Below, in pieces: positions 1 to 8,359 of a stretch of DNA of 64,000 nucleotides (the stretch's first letter is position 1; the number at the start of each line of letters is the position of its first letter). The position numbers and the translations under genes were made by a program. The stretch spans positions 1 through 64,000 of the forward strand of contig URIX01000004.1 in NCBI GenBank assembly GCA_900547975.1. Direction: 5' to 3'. The notes beneath the pieces were generated by a model. That model was not told the DNA's origin and ran no database searches. It saw nothing but the letters and a program-made list of their open reading frames with translations. This DNA is from an uncultured Eubacteriales bacterium. Lineage in GTDB: Bacteria; Bacillota; Clostridia; Christensenellales; CAG-917.

Positions 1-738
1 GTCGTTTGCGTTTTCGACGAAAAACGTATTCGGATTAACCTCTTTTGCCACCTCGAACAAACGTCTTGTGTTTGCGCTCGTATGGCTTCCGAGAACCAAA
101 ACCGCGTCCGCCTTTTCGGCGAGTGCGCGCGCTTCGTCCTGTTTCTCTTTTGTAGTATAACAAATAGTATTGAAAATGCCAACTAAATTGTTGTTGTTTT
201 TTTGAAAATTCTTTGCTAATTCCCCAATTTTTGCAAATTTTTCGGGCAAAATCGTGGTTTGGAACAAAACCGATGTCGATTTTTCACCGATTGGCAGAGT
301 TTCGTCGTCCGAAACGACCTTGCAGTTCTTCCCGGCATACGAGGCAACACCTATCACTTCGTCGTGATTTTTGTCGCCGACGATTATGACGTCGTCGCCC
401 GTTTTCGCCCTGTCCTCGGCAAGTTTCTGATTGCGCTTGACGACGGGACAAGTCGCGTCGAACAGTATCACGCCCCTATCTTTCAAGTCGACTTCGAGTT
501 CTTTGGTTATGCCGTGAGCGCGTATAAGCGCAACGTCACCGCTTTTAAGTTTGTCGCAATCCTCGATTTTAAGGCAAATCGCGCCCTTTTCACCGAGATA
601 TTCGGTGACTAGTTCGTTGTGCACAAGTTCGCCCAAAGTGTAGATTTTTCCGTATTTTTCGACGAGTGAAACGGCTGTATCAACCGCCTTTTTCACTCCG
701 TTGCAAAATCCCGCTTTCTCTGCGACGATAACTTTCAA
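1..738 (-). CDS. ispH: 4-hydroxy-3-methylbut-2-enyl diphosphate reductase (IspH/LytB), 3' end cut by window
   Basis: IspH is the [4Fe-4S] enzyme that makes IPP and DMAPP in the last step of the non-mevalonate isoprenoid pathway. I translated the minus strand from a TTG start at 736-738, which is preceded by a GAGGTGA ribosome site. The 246 visible residues carry the family landmarks: GFCNGV with the first cluster cysteine, LIRAHGI, ATCPVV with the second cysteine, NHDEV, and TICYTT with the third cysteine, followed by LVLGSHTSANT. About 40 C-terminal residues lie beyond the window edge. The cmk-plsC gene is 39 bp upstream, a clostridial arrangement in which ispH is often fused to or followed by ribosomal protein S1 (rpsA). 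Whether S1 follows here cannot be seen. Confidence 0.93.
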   Translation of the reverse strand, partial: MKVIVAEKAGFCNGVKKAVDTAVSLVEKYGKIYTLGELVHNELVTEYLGEKGAICLKIEDCDKLKSGDVALIRAHGITKELEVDLKDRGVILFDATCPVVKRNQKLAEDRAKTGDDVIIVGDKNHDEVIGVASYAGKNCKVVSDDETLPIGEKSTSVLFQTTILPEKFAKIGELAKNFQKNNNNLVGIFNTICYTTKEKQDEARALAEKADAVLVLGSHTSANTRRLFEVAKEVNPNTFFVENAND

Positions 739-777
739 TTTTCACCTCGCAAACCGACTAAACCGCCGATTTTACCG

Positions 778-2190
778 TTATTTTTTCTTTTTGCCTTTAG
801 TTGCTTTTTCGACGTACTCGTTGCAAAGGCGGCGAGTTTCGTCCATTTTTTCTTTGATGACTTCGGTCGCGGCGTGATTTTCGTCAATCGTGCGCGCGCC
901 GTAAAATTCTTCGAGCGAGAACGGTTCGCCCACGTAAAGCCAGTTCTTTCTGAACGCTTTGGGGCTTTGATAATAAATCATCGGCACTACGGGGACTTTC
1001 GCTTTTATCGCGAAACGAGCCGTACCCGTCTTAAATTCCGCCATTTGCTGAGTGCCCTCTTTATTTCTCGTTCCTTCTGGGAAAATGAGCAGTTGTTTGC
1101 CGTCTTTAAGCACTCTGAGGACTTGCTTGACCGACTCTATGTCCGCTTCGCCTCTGCGCACGGGAATCGCGCCCATTTTGTGCAAAAACCAACCCGCAAC
1201 GGGGTTTGTGAACAACTCGTACTTTGCAAGCGCGTGCGCTTCCTTTTTGAAAAGCACGAAGTACGGAATCATCGAATCCATTTTGGAATAATGGTTGCAG
1301 GTAAAGAGCGCGCCTTTCACTTTTTTCGCGTTTTCCGCGCCTATGACTTTGGTGGGCCACACCAGCATTTGTATCGGACGCAAAATCACCCTCAAAAACC
1401 TGTAAAAAGTAAACCTTTTTTCGGGTTTATAATACGTTTTGATTCTTGCGAGCGTCTTTTTGTCCATTTCGCTCGACGGAATTATCGTTGAGGGTTTTTC
1501 GGCATTCTGTTCGGTCGAATTTGCGTTTTTAGTCTTGATGTGCACAACCTCTTTGACGTGCGCTACGACATCCTCTACACTCATTTGCGTGGTGTCGACA
1601 AAGTCTGCGTCATCGGCTTGTATAAGTGGCGCGACCTCGCGATGAGAATCGTTGTAATCGCGTTGAATTATGTCGCTTAAAAGCGTTTGATAGTCCACTT
1701 TTTCGCCCTTTTCTTCGAGGTCTTTCATTCTGCGTTGCGCTCTTTCTTCGGGGGAAGCGGTAAGGAAAAATTTGCAGTTTGCGTTCGGGAGCACGAACGT
1801 TCCTATATCTCTGCCGTCCAAAACGACGTCGTTTTTGCTTGCGAAATCGCGCTGCAAGTCAACCATTTTGTATCTTACGCACGGAAGTGCGGAAATATCG
1901 CTTGCGGCTTTGGACATATAGTGTTCGCGAAGATACGGCGTTGCGTCGATACCGTTGACAATTATACGTTGGTCGCCGTCTTTATAAACGATGTCCATTT
2001 TGAGATCTTCGAGCATCTCGGACACTTTTTGCTCGTCTTTGGGGTCGATACCATTTTGAAGTGCGAGATAAGCGGTTGCGCGGTACATCGCGCCGGTATC
2101 GAGATAAATAATACCGAGATCTTTTGCCACCGCTTTTGCTATTGTGCTTTTGCCTGCGCCAGCAGGTCCGTCTATTGCGATATTTATCAT
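778..2190 (-). CDS. cmk: Fused cytidylate kinase / 1-acyl-glycerol-3-phosphate acyltransferase
   Basis: One 470-residue frame joins two enzymes usually encoded by adjacent genes. Residues 1 to about 217 are cytidylate kinase (CMP/dCMP to the diphosphate), with the P-loop GPAGAGKST at 8-16, LDTGAMYRA near 31 and LDGRDIGT near 124. A linker at about 218-245 is followed by a PlsC-type acyltransferase, which makes phosphatidic acid. That domain has the catalytic HX4D motif (H300, D305) and the FPEGTR substrate motif at 370-375. The reading frame is open throughout with no sign of a stop or restart between domains. It precedes ispH by 39 bp and follows the HI0933-type flavoprotein, so the three are probably cotranscribed. 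The fusion is seen in the sequence; that both halves are active is inferred from intact motifs. Confidence 0.93.
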   Translation of the reverse strand: MINIAIDGPAGAGKSTIAKAVAKDLGIIYLDTGAMYRATAYLALQNGIDPKDEQKVSEMLEDLKMDIVYKDGDQRIIVNGIDATPYLREHYMSKAASDISALPCVRYKMVDLQRDFASKNDVVLDGRDIGTFVLPNANCKFFLTASPEERAQRRMKDLEEKGEKVDYQTLLSDIIQRDYNDSHREVAPLIQADDADFVDTTQMSVEDVVAHVKEVVHIKTKNANSTEQNAEKPSTIIPSSEMDKKTLARIKTYYKPEKRFTFYRFLRVILRPIQMLVWPTKVIGAENAKKVKGALFTCNHYSKMDSMIPYFVLFKKEAHALAKYELFTNPVAGWFLHKMGAIPVRRGEADIESVKQVLRVLKDGKQLLIFPEGTRNKEGTQQMAEFKTGTARFAIKAKVPVVPMIYYQSPKAFRKNWLYVGEPFSLEEFYGARTIDENHAATEVIKEKMDETRRLCNEYVEKATKGKKKK

Positions 2191-2260
2191 ATTTCCTCCG
2201 ACCTTTCAGAGTTTGAAGTCTTTTTAATTACAATTTTAGGCGGTTAGATTCCGCATTTAT

Positions 2261-3496
2261 TCACCTTTCCGCAGATTGAGCGGATTTTTTGATTATATCT
2301 CTTGCAGCGCATACCGCCGTCGCAAACGCAAGTTGTAGATTGAAACCGCCCGTCAACGCGTCTATATCGATAGTTTCGCCGACGAAGTACAATCCCTCGA
2401 CGTCCTTGCTTTCGCAAGTGGGTTTGAGGCATTTCAAATCCACGCCGCCCGACGTCACAATCGCTTCCGTAAACGGTGCGAGCGACTGCACGTCAAAGCG
2501 CAAATTCTTTATGGTTTTCACAAGTTTTGCGCGTTCTTCTTTGGTGATTTCGTTCACTTTTTTGCTCTCGGCAATGCCTGCGCATTTCAAAACGTAAGCG
2601 TTGAGCCTTTCGGGCAAAAGCGCGCGAGTAACGTTCTTTATATCTTGATTTTTCCTCTCGTCGAAATCCCTCAGAACTCGTCTGTCCAGTGTGTTTTCGT
2701 CAAGAGCGGGTTTCAAATCGAGGAACAAAACGACGTTTTGTTTTCTATTGATATACGACGAAATCGTAAGCGCAATCGGTCCCGACAATCCTCTGTTTGT
2801 AAACAACATTTCGCCAAATTGGCTCGCAATCTCTTTGCCGTTTTCGTCGTTTGCGCACAGATTGACGTTTTTAAGGGATATTCCCTGCAAAGCCGACACG
2901 TTTTGCTTGACTATTATAGGCGCAAGAGCCTGTCGCGGCTCAACAATTTTAAGTCCGAAAGATTTTGCAAACGCGTATCCGTCGCCCGTCGACCCGGTCG
3001 AAGGATAACTCATTCCGCCCGTTGCCACGACGACTTTGTCGCACTTTATATTTTCCCACGCCGTTACGACGCAAAATCCGTCGTCGGTTTTCTTTATTTG
3101 CTTGACTTCCGTGCCGAGTTTTACGTCTACGCCGAGATTTTCAATCTCGATTTGCAACGCTTTTATGACGTCGCTCGACTTTTGCGAAAACGGAAAGACT
3201 CTGTTTCCCCTTTCCACGACGAGTTTCAAGCCCAAATCCTCGAAAAACGACATCGTGTTTTGAGGCGTGAATCCGTACAGCGACGAGCGCAAAAATTTCT
3301 CGCCTCTGACGACGTTTTGAAACAAATCCGCAAGTTCGCAATCGTTGGTGAGATTGCATCTCCCCTTGCCCGTTATGTAGAGTTTTTTGCCGAATTTCTC
3401 GTTTTTTTCGACAAGGATAACATCACCCCCCTCTCTTGCGAGAAAAACGGAAGCCGTCATACCTGCCGCACCTGCGCCGATTACGCAAACTCTCAT
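2261..3496 (-). CDS. HI0933/BaiN-family FAD-dependent oxidoreductase
   Basis: A 411-residue flavoprotein starts MRVCVIGAGAAGM, with the dinucleotide-binding GAGAAG at residues 7-12, then KFGKKLYITGKGRCNLTND, and ends with GETIDIDALTGGFNLQLA, the C-terminal FAD signature of this family. The start used here overlaps the surE stop in an ATGA arrangement; a longer frame begins upstream inside surE but adds only surE shadow sequence. Members are widespread NAD(P)/FAD enzymes of poorly defined physiological role; one clostridial relative (BaiN) acts on bile-acid derivatives, which should not be assumed here. Its place between surE and cmk is common in Clostridia. Confidence 0.88.
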   Translation of the reverse strand: MRVCVIGAGAAGMTASVFLAREGGDVILVEKNEKFGKKLYITGKGRCNLTNDCELADLFQNVVRGEKFLRSSLYGFTPQNTMSFFEDLGLKLVVERGNRVFPFSQKSSDVIKALQIEIENLGVDVKLGTEVKQIKKTDDGFCVVTAWENIKCDKVVVATGGMSYPSTGSTGDGYAFAKSFGLKIVEPRQALAPIIVKQNVSALQGISLKNVNLCANDENGKEIASQFGEMLFTNRGLSGPIALTISSYINRKQNVVLFLDLKPALDENTLDRRVLRDFDERKNQDIKNVTRALLPERLNAYVLKCAGIAESKKVNEITKEERAKLVKTIKNLRFDVQSLAPFTEAIVTSGGVDLKCLKPTCESKDVEGLYFVGETIDIDALTGGFNLQLAFATAVCAARDIIKKSAQSAER

Positions 3497-4254
3497 AACT
3501 CGAACTTCGCCTCTTTCAATTTTTCGATGGTCGGCAAATCGTTTGCGAGCATTTGCACGGGCGTTACGGTTATATATCCGTTGTCGAGTTGATAGCAATC
3601 GCCGCCCACAACTTCGTCGACATGCGGTATGCTATGACCGTCAACGCAGAAATACGTCAAGCCGTCCTCGCCGACTTTTTTTACGTACTTTTCCTCATAC
3701 GGCTGATATGCCACCGGCGCGATTTTCACACCCTTAATATTTTCCTTTTTAACGCTGGGAATATTCAGATTTATCGTGACGTTTTCGGTTGCGAAAGACA
3801 AGAGTCTTTCGAGATTGTTCGCGGCAAATTCCGCCGCAAACTCGTAGTCGGGAACGCCATGCGTTCTTAATGACACCGCAAGCGAGGGTATACGCTGAAA
3901 AGTTCCCTCTTGCGCCGCGCCGAACGTGCCGGAAAAAATGATGTCGCTTCCCGCATTGAGGCAAGTGTTTATGCCCGACACTACCGCGTCGATTTTCTCG
4001 TCTTTGAAAAGGTATTTCACGCCGAAAAGCACGCAATCGCCGGGCGTTCCGCTCACGGCGAATGTGGGAATATCGTCGATAATTCCCTTATTTTCGTACG
4101 TGATTCCGCTGAAAAAACTCACCGAATGGCTCGAACCCGACCTTTCGGACATAGGGGCGACTATGCGCACGTCGTGATTTTTCGAAAGCGTTTTGGCAAG
4201 AGTTTTTATCCCTTTCGCAAAATAGCCGTCATCGTTTGTAATGAGAATTTTCAT
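3493..4254 (-). CDS. surE: 5'/3'-nucleotidase SurE
   Basis: A 253-residue SurE phosphatase that dephosphorylates nucleoside monophosphates in a metal-dependent manner. The N-terminus MKILITNDDGYFAKG carries the two metal-binding aspartates. It is followed by SERSGSSHS, SGTPGDCVLFG, and SGINTCLNAGSDIIFSGTFG, all in family order. Length is normal for SurE. It starts 4 bp downstream of the rluB stop and shares an ATGA stop/start with the following flavoprotein, so the rluB-surE-flavoprotein-cmk string is likely one operon. Confidence 0.95.
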   Translation of the reverse strand: MKILITNDDGYFAKGIKTLAKTLSKNHDVRIVAPMSERSGSSHSVSFFSGITYENKGIIDDIPTFAVSGTPGDCVLFGVKYLFKDEKIDAVVSGINTCLNAGSDIIFSGTFGAAQEGTFQRIPSLAVSLRTHGVPDYEFAAEFAANNLERLLSFATENVTINLNIPSVKKENIKGVKIAPVAYQPYEEKYVKKVGEDGLTYFCVDGHSIPHVDEVVGGDCYQLDNGYITVTPVQMLANDLPTIEKLKEAKFEL

Positions 4255-4258
4255 ACGT

Positions 4259-5197
4259 TCACCTTTCTATCGGCTGTTGAATTTTGTTTGCTATTGCATA
4301 TAGATATGCAATTTCGGACTCGTTCAAGGGGCGATACGCCCCTCTTGCAAGACCGCCGAGGCGCAATTCGCCGATAGCGACGCGCTTCAAAAATACGACT
4401 TTCTTTTCGACCGCCTCGAACATACGGCGGATTTCTCTGTTTTTGCCCTCGAAAATGATAACTTCAAGGCGGGTAAACACGCCGCTCGTGTCCTCGTTGC
4501 ACTCTATTGCCTCTCTTGCGAGAACGTCTTTGGGGTCGATAACCGCTTTTTTCGTGTCCTTAACCTTTTCGATACCCGTAATTTTAACCTTGCTTCTGCC
4601 GTACTTTACACCGTCAACCGTGACTCCCTTTCTGAGCGCAGCGAGGTCGCTTTCCTCGATAGTGCCTTCGATTTTTACGACGTATGTTTTGGGAATCTCG
4701 CTCGACGGGTGCGTGAGTTTGTACGTCAAATCGCCGTCGTTGGTCAAAAGAAGCAAGCCTTCGCTGTCGTAATCGAGTCTGCCGACGGGATACAAACGCT
4801 TGTTTTTGTAGTCGTCACCGATAAAATCGGTGATGATTTTTCGCGGTTTGGAATGTTCCTTTATTTCCTCTACAATGCCTTTTGAAGCAAGTTTTTCGGC
4901 GCGATTCTTGATTTCTTCAAGTTCTTTATCCGTCTTTTTGCGGCCGCTCTTGTTGTCGTTGTCCTCATTGAGAGTGGTCACGCAATTCTTCGGTTTGTAA
5001 AACAAAAGATAGTCGTAGTGTGTGACTCTCACGACCTTTTTTCCGTCCACAAAGACAACGTCTTTGGTTTCGTCAACGTCCGTGCCAACTTCCCTGACGA
5101 CTTTTTTGTTGACGCTCACGCGTCCTTCTTTGACGAGTTCGTCCGCCTTACGACGAGAACATACGCCGCATTCTGCAAGATATTTGTTGATTCTCAT
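4259..5197 (-). CDS. rluB: 23S rRNA pseudouridine synthase, RluB/RsuA family
   Basis: The N-terminal S4 RNA-binding domain (MRINKYLAECGVCSRRKADE) is followed by a pseudouridine synthase domain with the catalytic-aspartate motif GRLDYDSEGLLLLTNDG and the family's GKNREIRRM. At 312 residues it is longer than typical RluB proteins (about 230-250). The extra length includes a charged Lys/Glu-rich insertion at roughly residues 86-135 between YKPK and the GRLD motif, plus a second insert near KAVIDPKDVLAREAIECNED. Context after ytfJ and dacF matches the Bacillus/Clostridia ytfJ-dacF-rluB order. Confidence 0.93.
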   Translation of the reverse strand: MRINKYLAECGVCSRRKADELVKEGRVSVNKKVVREVGTDVDETKDVVFVDGKKVVRVTHYDYLLFYKPKNCVTTLNEDNDNKSGRKKTDKELEEIKNRAEKLASKGIVEEIKEHSKPRKIITDFIGDDYKNKRLYPVGRLDYDSEGLLLLTNDGDLTYKLTHPSSEIPKTYVVKIEGTIEESDLAALRKGVTVDGVKYGRSKVKITGIEKVKDTKKAVIDPKDVLAREAIECNEDTSGVFTRLEVIIFEGKNREIRRMFEAVEKKVVFLKRVAIGELRLGGLARGAYRPLNESEIAYLYAIANKIQQPIER

Positions 5198-5517
5198 AGG
5201 TCCTCACGCGCTCGCACGAGGCAAGCGCACATAAATTAATCAAATTATACAAAAAAAATATTAAAAGGGCAAGCAAATGCGCAAAATCCTTAAAAGCACA
5301 TTAAAAAAAGAAAAGGCGGTCTGCCTTTCCAAAAAACGCTATATTTCTGTTTTTATTTCGATTTTGGTGCATTTACGTCGATTTTTGCCACATTTCCCAT
5401 CGCTTTTACGCAGATTTCACGTCGTTGTACGTCGTTACTACGCAGATTTACGTCTTTTTTTAATCTTTTTCAATCGGTTTTTCGTTAGTCGAATCTATCG
5501 TTTTAATTCGGTTTCGC
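5198..5517. other. Intergenic region between dacF and rluB
   Basis: A 320-bp stretch without a convincing gene. It contains the dacF terminator near 5302-5330 and a pyrimidine-rich segment with two copies of an ACGCAGATTT-ACGTC motif (about 5409-5425 and 5438-5454) separated by ACGTCGT repeats. A 94-codon plus-strand frame here is Arg/Phe-rich, lacks a ribosome site and looks like chance. Confidence 0.5.
5302..5330 (-). terminator. Intrinsic terminator after dacF
   Basis: Read on the minus strand, an AAAGGC...GCCTTT hairpin is followed by a T-rich run (TTTTCTTTTTTT). It lies about 190 bp past the dacF stop codon. Confidence 0.7.
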
Positions 5518-6585
5518 TTAAACGAATTCCACGACGAGTTTTTCGCTTCCGTCCTTTTTGAGAGGATATTTGACGTCTTGCCAGTTCGGTGTGACGGTTT
5601 GATTGACTTTGACTTTAACAACGTTGTTTCCGCTTGTCAAAAGCGCGTTGTCAAGCGGTATCATTTCGTAGTTATCAAAGCCGAAATTCAACATTCTAAC
5701 CGTGTCGTTCCACATATCGCCGTGATTCAACACAACGGTTATAAGTTGCATATCCCCTCTTTTTGCGCCGCCCGCGAGACATCTTCCGCTCTTCTTTGTG
5801 AAGCCGGTTTTCACGCCGTTTGCGCCCTCAAAAAGTTTCAAGAGTTTGTTTTTGTTCGCAATATATCTCGCCTCGCCGCTCACTTCGATTTTTCTCTGTT
5901 TAGTGCCGGCGATACGCACGAAATCGTGATTTTCGTATGCCGTCGCACAAATAAGTGCCAAATCATACGCAGTGGTATAGTGGTTATCGTCGTGAAGTCC
6001 GTGCGGATTTACAAAATGAGAATTGCGTGCGCCGAGCATTTTCGCTTTTCCGTTCATAAGAGAAGCAAACTCGTCGATACCGCCCGCAACTTCAGTTGCA
6101 AGAGTAACCGCGGCGTCGTTTCCGCTTCTGAGCATAAGACCGAAAAGCAAATCTTCAACGGTTATAGTATCGCCCGCTTTCAGATATATGGACGAACCTT
6201 CTACGCCTTCTGCGATTTCGGGCACGGTTACGATTTTGTCGAGCGGCAAACGTTCGAGTGTAATCAACGCCGTCAACACTTTCGTCGTACTTGCAGGGTA
6301 GCACACCTCGTCTTTTCCGTCGGCGTACAGAACGCGCCTTGACGACGCCTCGATACACACCGCGCCGCTCGCGCCTCTTTTCACCGTTTGTAAGATTTTG
6401 TCGTTGATTGCATTTTTCGTGTTCTCATCGAGATTTTTGCTAATATAATTCTCGTTTTTGTCGTTTTTTAGAATACTTTTAATAGGATAAACGACGTTAC
6501 CTATCGAAAACGAAGAAATTATTGCAATCGTCAAACACACTATCGCAATCGCCATAACGACCGCTTTTTTTGAAAAATCGTCCAT
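5518..6585 (-). CDS. dacF: D-alanyl-D-alanine carboxypeptidase (peptidase S11, DacF type)
   Basis: A 355-residue penicillin-binding carboxypeptidase that trims the terminal D-Ala of peptidoglycan stem peptides. I chose MDDFSKKAVV as start because it has an AGAGGGAAGAAT ribosome site; an upstream in-frame ATG adds 37 basic residues that overlap ytfJ. An N-terminal membrane anchor (about residues 8-30) is followed by the S11 triad motifs PASTTK (SxxK), RSGN (SxN) and GVKTGFT (KTG). Located downstream of ytfJ, in the clostridial scpA-scpB-ytfI-ytfJ-dacF-rluB order, which suggests a role in spore or general wall maturation. Confidence 0.93.
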   Translation of the reverse strand: MDDFSKKAVVMAIAIVCLTIAIISSFSIGNVVYPIKSILKNDKNENYISKNLDENTKNAINDKILQTVKRGASGAVCIEASSRRVLYADGKDEVCYPASTTKVLTALITLERLPLDKIVTVPEIAEGVEGSSIYLKAGDTITVEDLLFGLMLRSGNDAAVTLATEVAGGIDEFASLMNGKAKMLGARNSHFVNPHGLHDDNHYTTAYDLALICATAYENHDFVRIAGTKQRKIEVSGEARYIANKNKLLKLFEGANGVKTGFTKKSGRCLAGGAKRGDMQLITVVLNHGDMWNDTVRMLNFGFDNYEMIPLDNALLTSGNNVVKVKVNQTVTPNWQDVKYPLKKDGSEKLVVEFV

Positions 6586-6599
6586 ATTCTTCCCTCTTT

Positions 6600-6935
6600 T
6601 CAATCCTTTTTCATAACGTTGGCAACGCTTTTGAGAAGTTCGAGCCACTTGTTTTCTTCGCCGTCTACCCTCACGAATTTTTTTTGCGCGCCGCAAACGA
6701 GAAAACCTATCGGGGTTACGCTCACCCCACCGCCGCTTACGCCGACGGGCGATTTCACTTTCTTTTCGTTCTCGTACTCAGCGCCGCCCGCGACGAAACC
6801 CACGCTGATTTTACTCACGGGCAAAACGAGCGTGCCGTCTCCGTTTACGATTGGCTTTCCGACAATCTCGTTAAATTCTGCCGACTTTTTCAAACTTTCT
6901 ATCGTTTCTCGCAATATTTCTTCAAAACTTTGCAT
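6600..6935 (-). CDS. ytfJ: Sporulation protein YtfJ (GerW family)
   Basis: A 111-residue protein matching the GerW/YtfJ family, small proteins made in the forespore and needed for normal germination in Bacillus. The conserved glycine-rich middle reads VGFVAGGAEYE...GVSGGGVSVTPIGFLV. The start MQSFEEIL has a strong AAGGGAAGGT ribosome site; an ATG eight codons upstream lacks one. It begins 1 bp after the ytfI-like gene ends and stops 14 bp before dacF. Confidence 0.9.
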   Translation of the reverse strand: MQSFEEILRETIESLKKSAEFNEIVGKPIVNGDGTLVLPVSKISVGFVAGGAEYENEKKVKSPVGVSGGGVSVTPIGFLVCGAQKKFVRVDGEENKWLELLKSVANVMKKD

Positions 6936-6936
6936 A

Positions 6937-7419
6937 TTACCTTCCCTTGCCGATTGCAATCGCTTTTATAACTTGAACGGCGTTTATCCTTATTCTTATT
7001 CCGCACTCTGCGTCGAATCTGTCCTTTCTTTCGTCTTGAATCACCGTTTTTGCAAAAATCGGCAACATTTGCACGAGAGCGCACAGTATCGCGCCGTTTT
7101 TTGCGTCGTTTGCACCGACGTAGGCAATCAAGCCGTTTATATCGACAATCTCGTTTTCTACCAGAAAATACACGATTTTGCCCATTTGGTTTACGCTTAC
7201 GCCGTTGTCGAGATTTTTGAGCGTCTTGCCGTTTATTTGCACTTTAAGACCTTCTCGCACGCTAACCTTGATTCTCGCAATCGATATGCCGACAAATTTG
7301 AATTGCACGTTCAACGCCTCGCTTGCAAGCGAAAAATGCATCGTGCAAGACAGTTTTACGGGAAATATGAGCGCGATGAGCAACGCTTGCGCGCAAATCA
7401 GTACGACAGCAATCGCCAT
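6937..7419 (-). CDS. DUF2953 protein (YtfI-like)
   Basis: A 160-residue protein with an N-terminal hydrophobic segment (MAIAVVLICAQALLIALIF) and then a mostly soluble domain rich in beta-type sequence. It sits directly upstream of ytfJ, which is the usual position of ytfI, the DUF2953 gene of Firmicutes. Assignment rests on position, length and membrane topology rather than on a decisive motif. Function is unknown; sporulation involvement is inferred from the company it keeps. Confidence 0.7.
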   Translation of the reverse strand: MAIAVVLICAQALLIALIFPVKLSCTMHFSLASEALNVQFKFVGISIARIKVSVREGLKVQINGKTLKNLDNGVSVNQMGKIVYFLVENEIVDINGLIAYVGANDAKNGAILCALVQMLPIFAKTVIQDERKDRFDAECGIRIRINAVQVIKAIAIGKGR

Positions 7420-7585
7420 AAATCTATTTTGCGTATTATTTTTCTTTTTATGTACTATGAAAAGCGATAGGAAAACACTTAAAAAAATCGACGAAAAAAG
7501 TTATTGAAACAACCGTTAAAAGTTAAAAAACGCATAAAAACCGGATAGTTGTTAAACGGTTAAAAATTATTATAAGCGAATATAA

Positions 7586-7618
7586 AAAACGGCTTATTTT
7601 CGTTAAACAAGCCGTTTT
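7586..7618 (-). terminator. Terminator after scpB
   Basis: Perfect 10-bp stem AAAACGGCTT/AAGCCGTTTT with A/T runs on both sides; it lies about 50 bp downstream of the scpB stop codon. Confidence 0.75.
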
Positions 7619-7669
7619 AAAAGAAAATAATTTTCTATGTTTTGCAATTCGATTGCAGAAAAAATTTTA

Positions 7670-8359
7670 TCAATCGAACACTTCGAATTGTTCGCCTTCC
7701 AAAAATTCGGGGATTTCTTCCTCTTCCTCGTCAACGTCGGCAGCCGCCGCAAGCGAAAGAGTTTCGTTGTCCGCTTCGTCTTCGTCCATAATGGTGCGGT
7801 TGTGGAAAAGCGTTTCTTGCGAAGGCGCATTGATAAGCATAAGTTTTTCAAGCACTTCGTCGTAGTCGGGCAATTCGTCTATGTTTTCGATTTGGAATTT
7901 CTTCAAAAACTCGTCCGTAGTGCCGTAAAGAAGCGGACGACCGACAGTTTCCTTTCTTCCGACCGCCTCGATAAGCCCCGCTTTCAAAAGTCCGGTGAGA
8001 GCGTATTCCGAGTTCTTGTTGCTTCTCATTTCGTCGATTTCAAGACGAGTTATCGGCTGTTTGTACGCGATTGTGGCAAGCACTTCGAGAAGCGTCTTGG
8101 TCAGTTCCTTTTCACGCAACGGCGTCAGTACGTCCGCAACGGTGTCGCCGTACTTCGGATTCGAGGAAAACTGAACCTTTCCGTTAAATTCCAAAAGTAC
8201 GATGCCCGAATTGTCGCCGTATCGCTTTTGCAAAGATTTGATGATAGAATTGAGTTTTTGCGTGGTGAGTTCAGGCACTTTTTCGCAAATGTCGCTTTTG
8301 AGTATCGCCGAACCGCTTGCAAAAATAATAGCCTCGACAACGTTTTCAATATTTTCCAT
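7670..8359 (-). CDS. scpB: Segregation and condensation protein B (ScpB)
   Basis: ScpB dimers bind the ScpA kleisin in the SMC-ScpAB condensin complex that compacts and segregates the chromosome. The 229-residue product carries the winged-helix core ENVVEAIIFASG...LLEVLATIAYKQPITRLEIDEMR and VGRPLLYGTTDEFL. MENIENVV is chosen as start because it is preceded by GAGGAGGG. The gene overlaps the scpA 3' end by 14 bp. The acidic tail (DEDEADNE..., EEEEEIPEF) is typical of the family. Confidence 0.94.
   Translation of the reverse strand: MENIENVVEAIIFASGSAILKSDICEKVPELTTQKLNSIIKSLQKRYGDNSGIVLLEFNGKVQFSSNPKYGDTVADVLTPLREKELTKTLLEVLATIAYKQPITRLEIDEMRSNKNSEYALTGLLKAGLIEAVGRKETVGRPLLYGTTDEFLKKFQIENIDELPDYDEVLEKLMLINAPSQETLFHNRTIMDEDEADNETLSLAAAADVDEEEEEIPEFLEGEQFEVFD

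Noticed and set aside
5277..5561. Plus-strand 94-codon frame between rluB and dacF
   Set aside because: Arg/Phe-rich, no ribosome site, overlaps the dacF terminator and the end of dacF; looks like chance.
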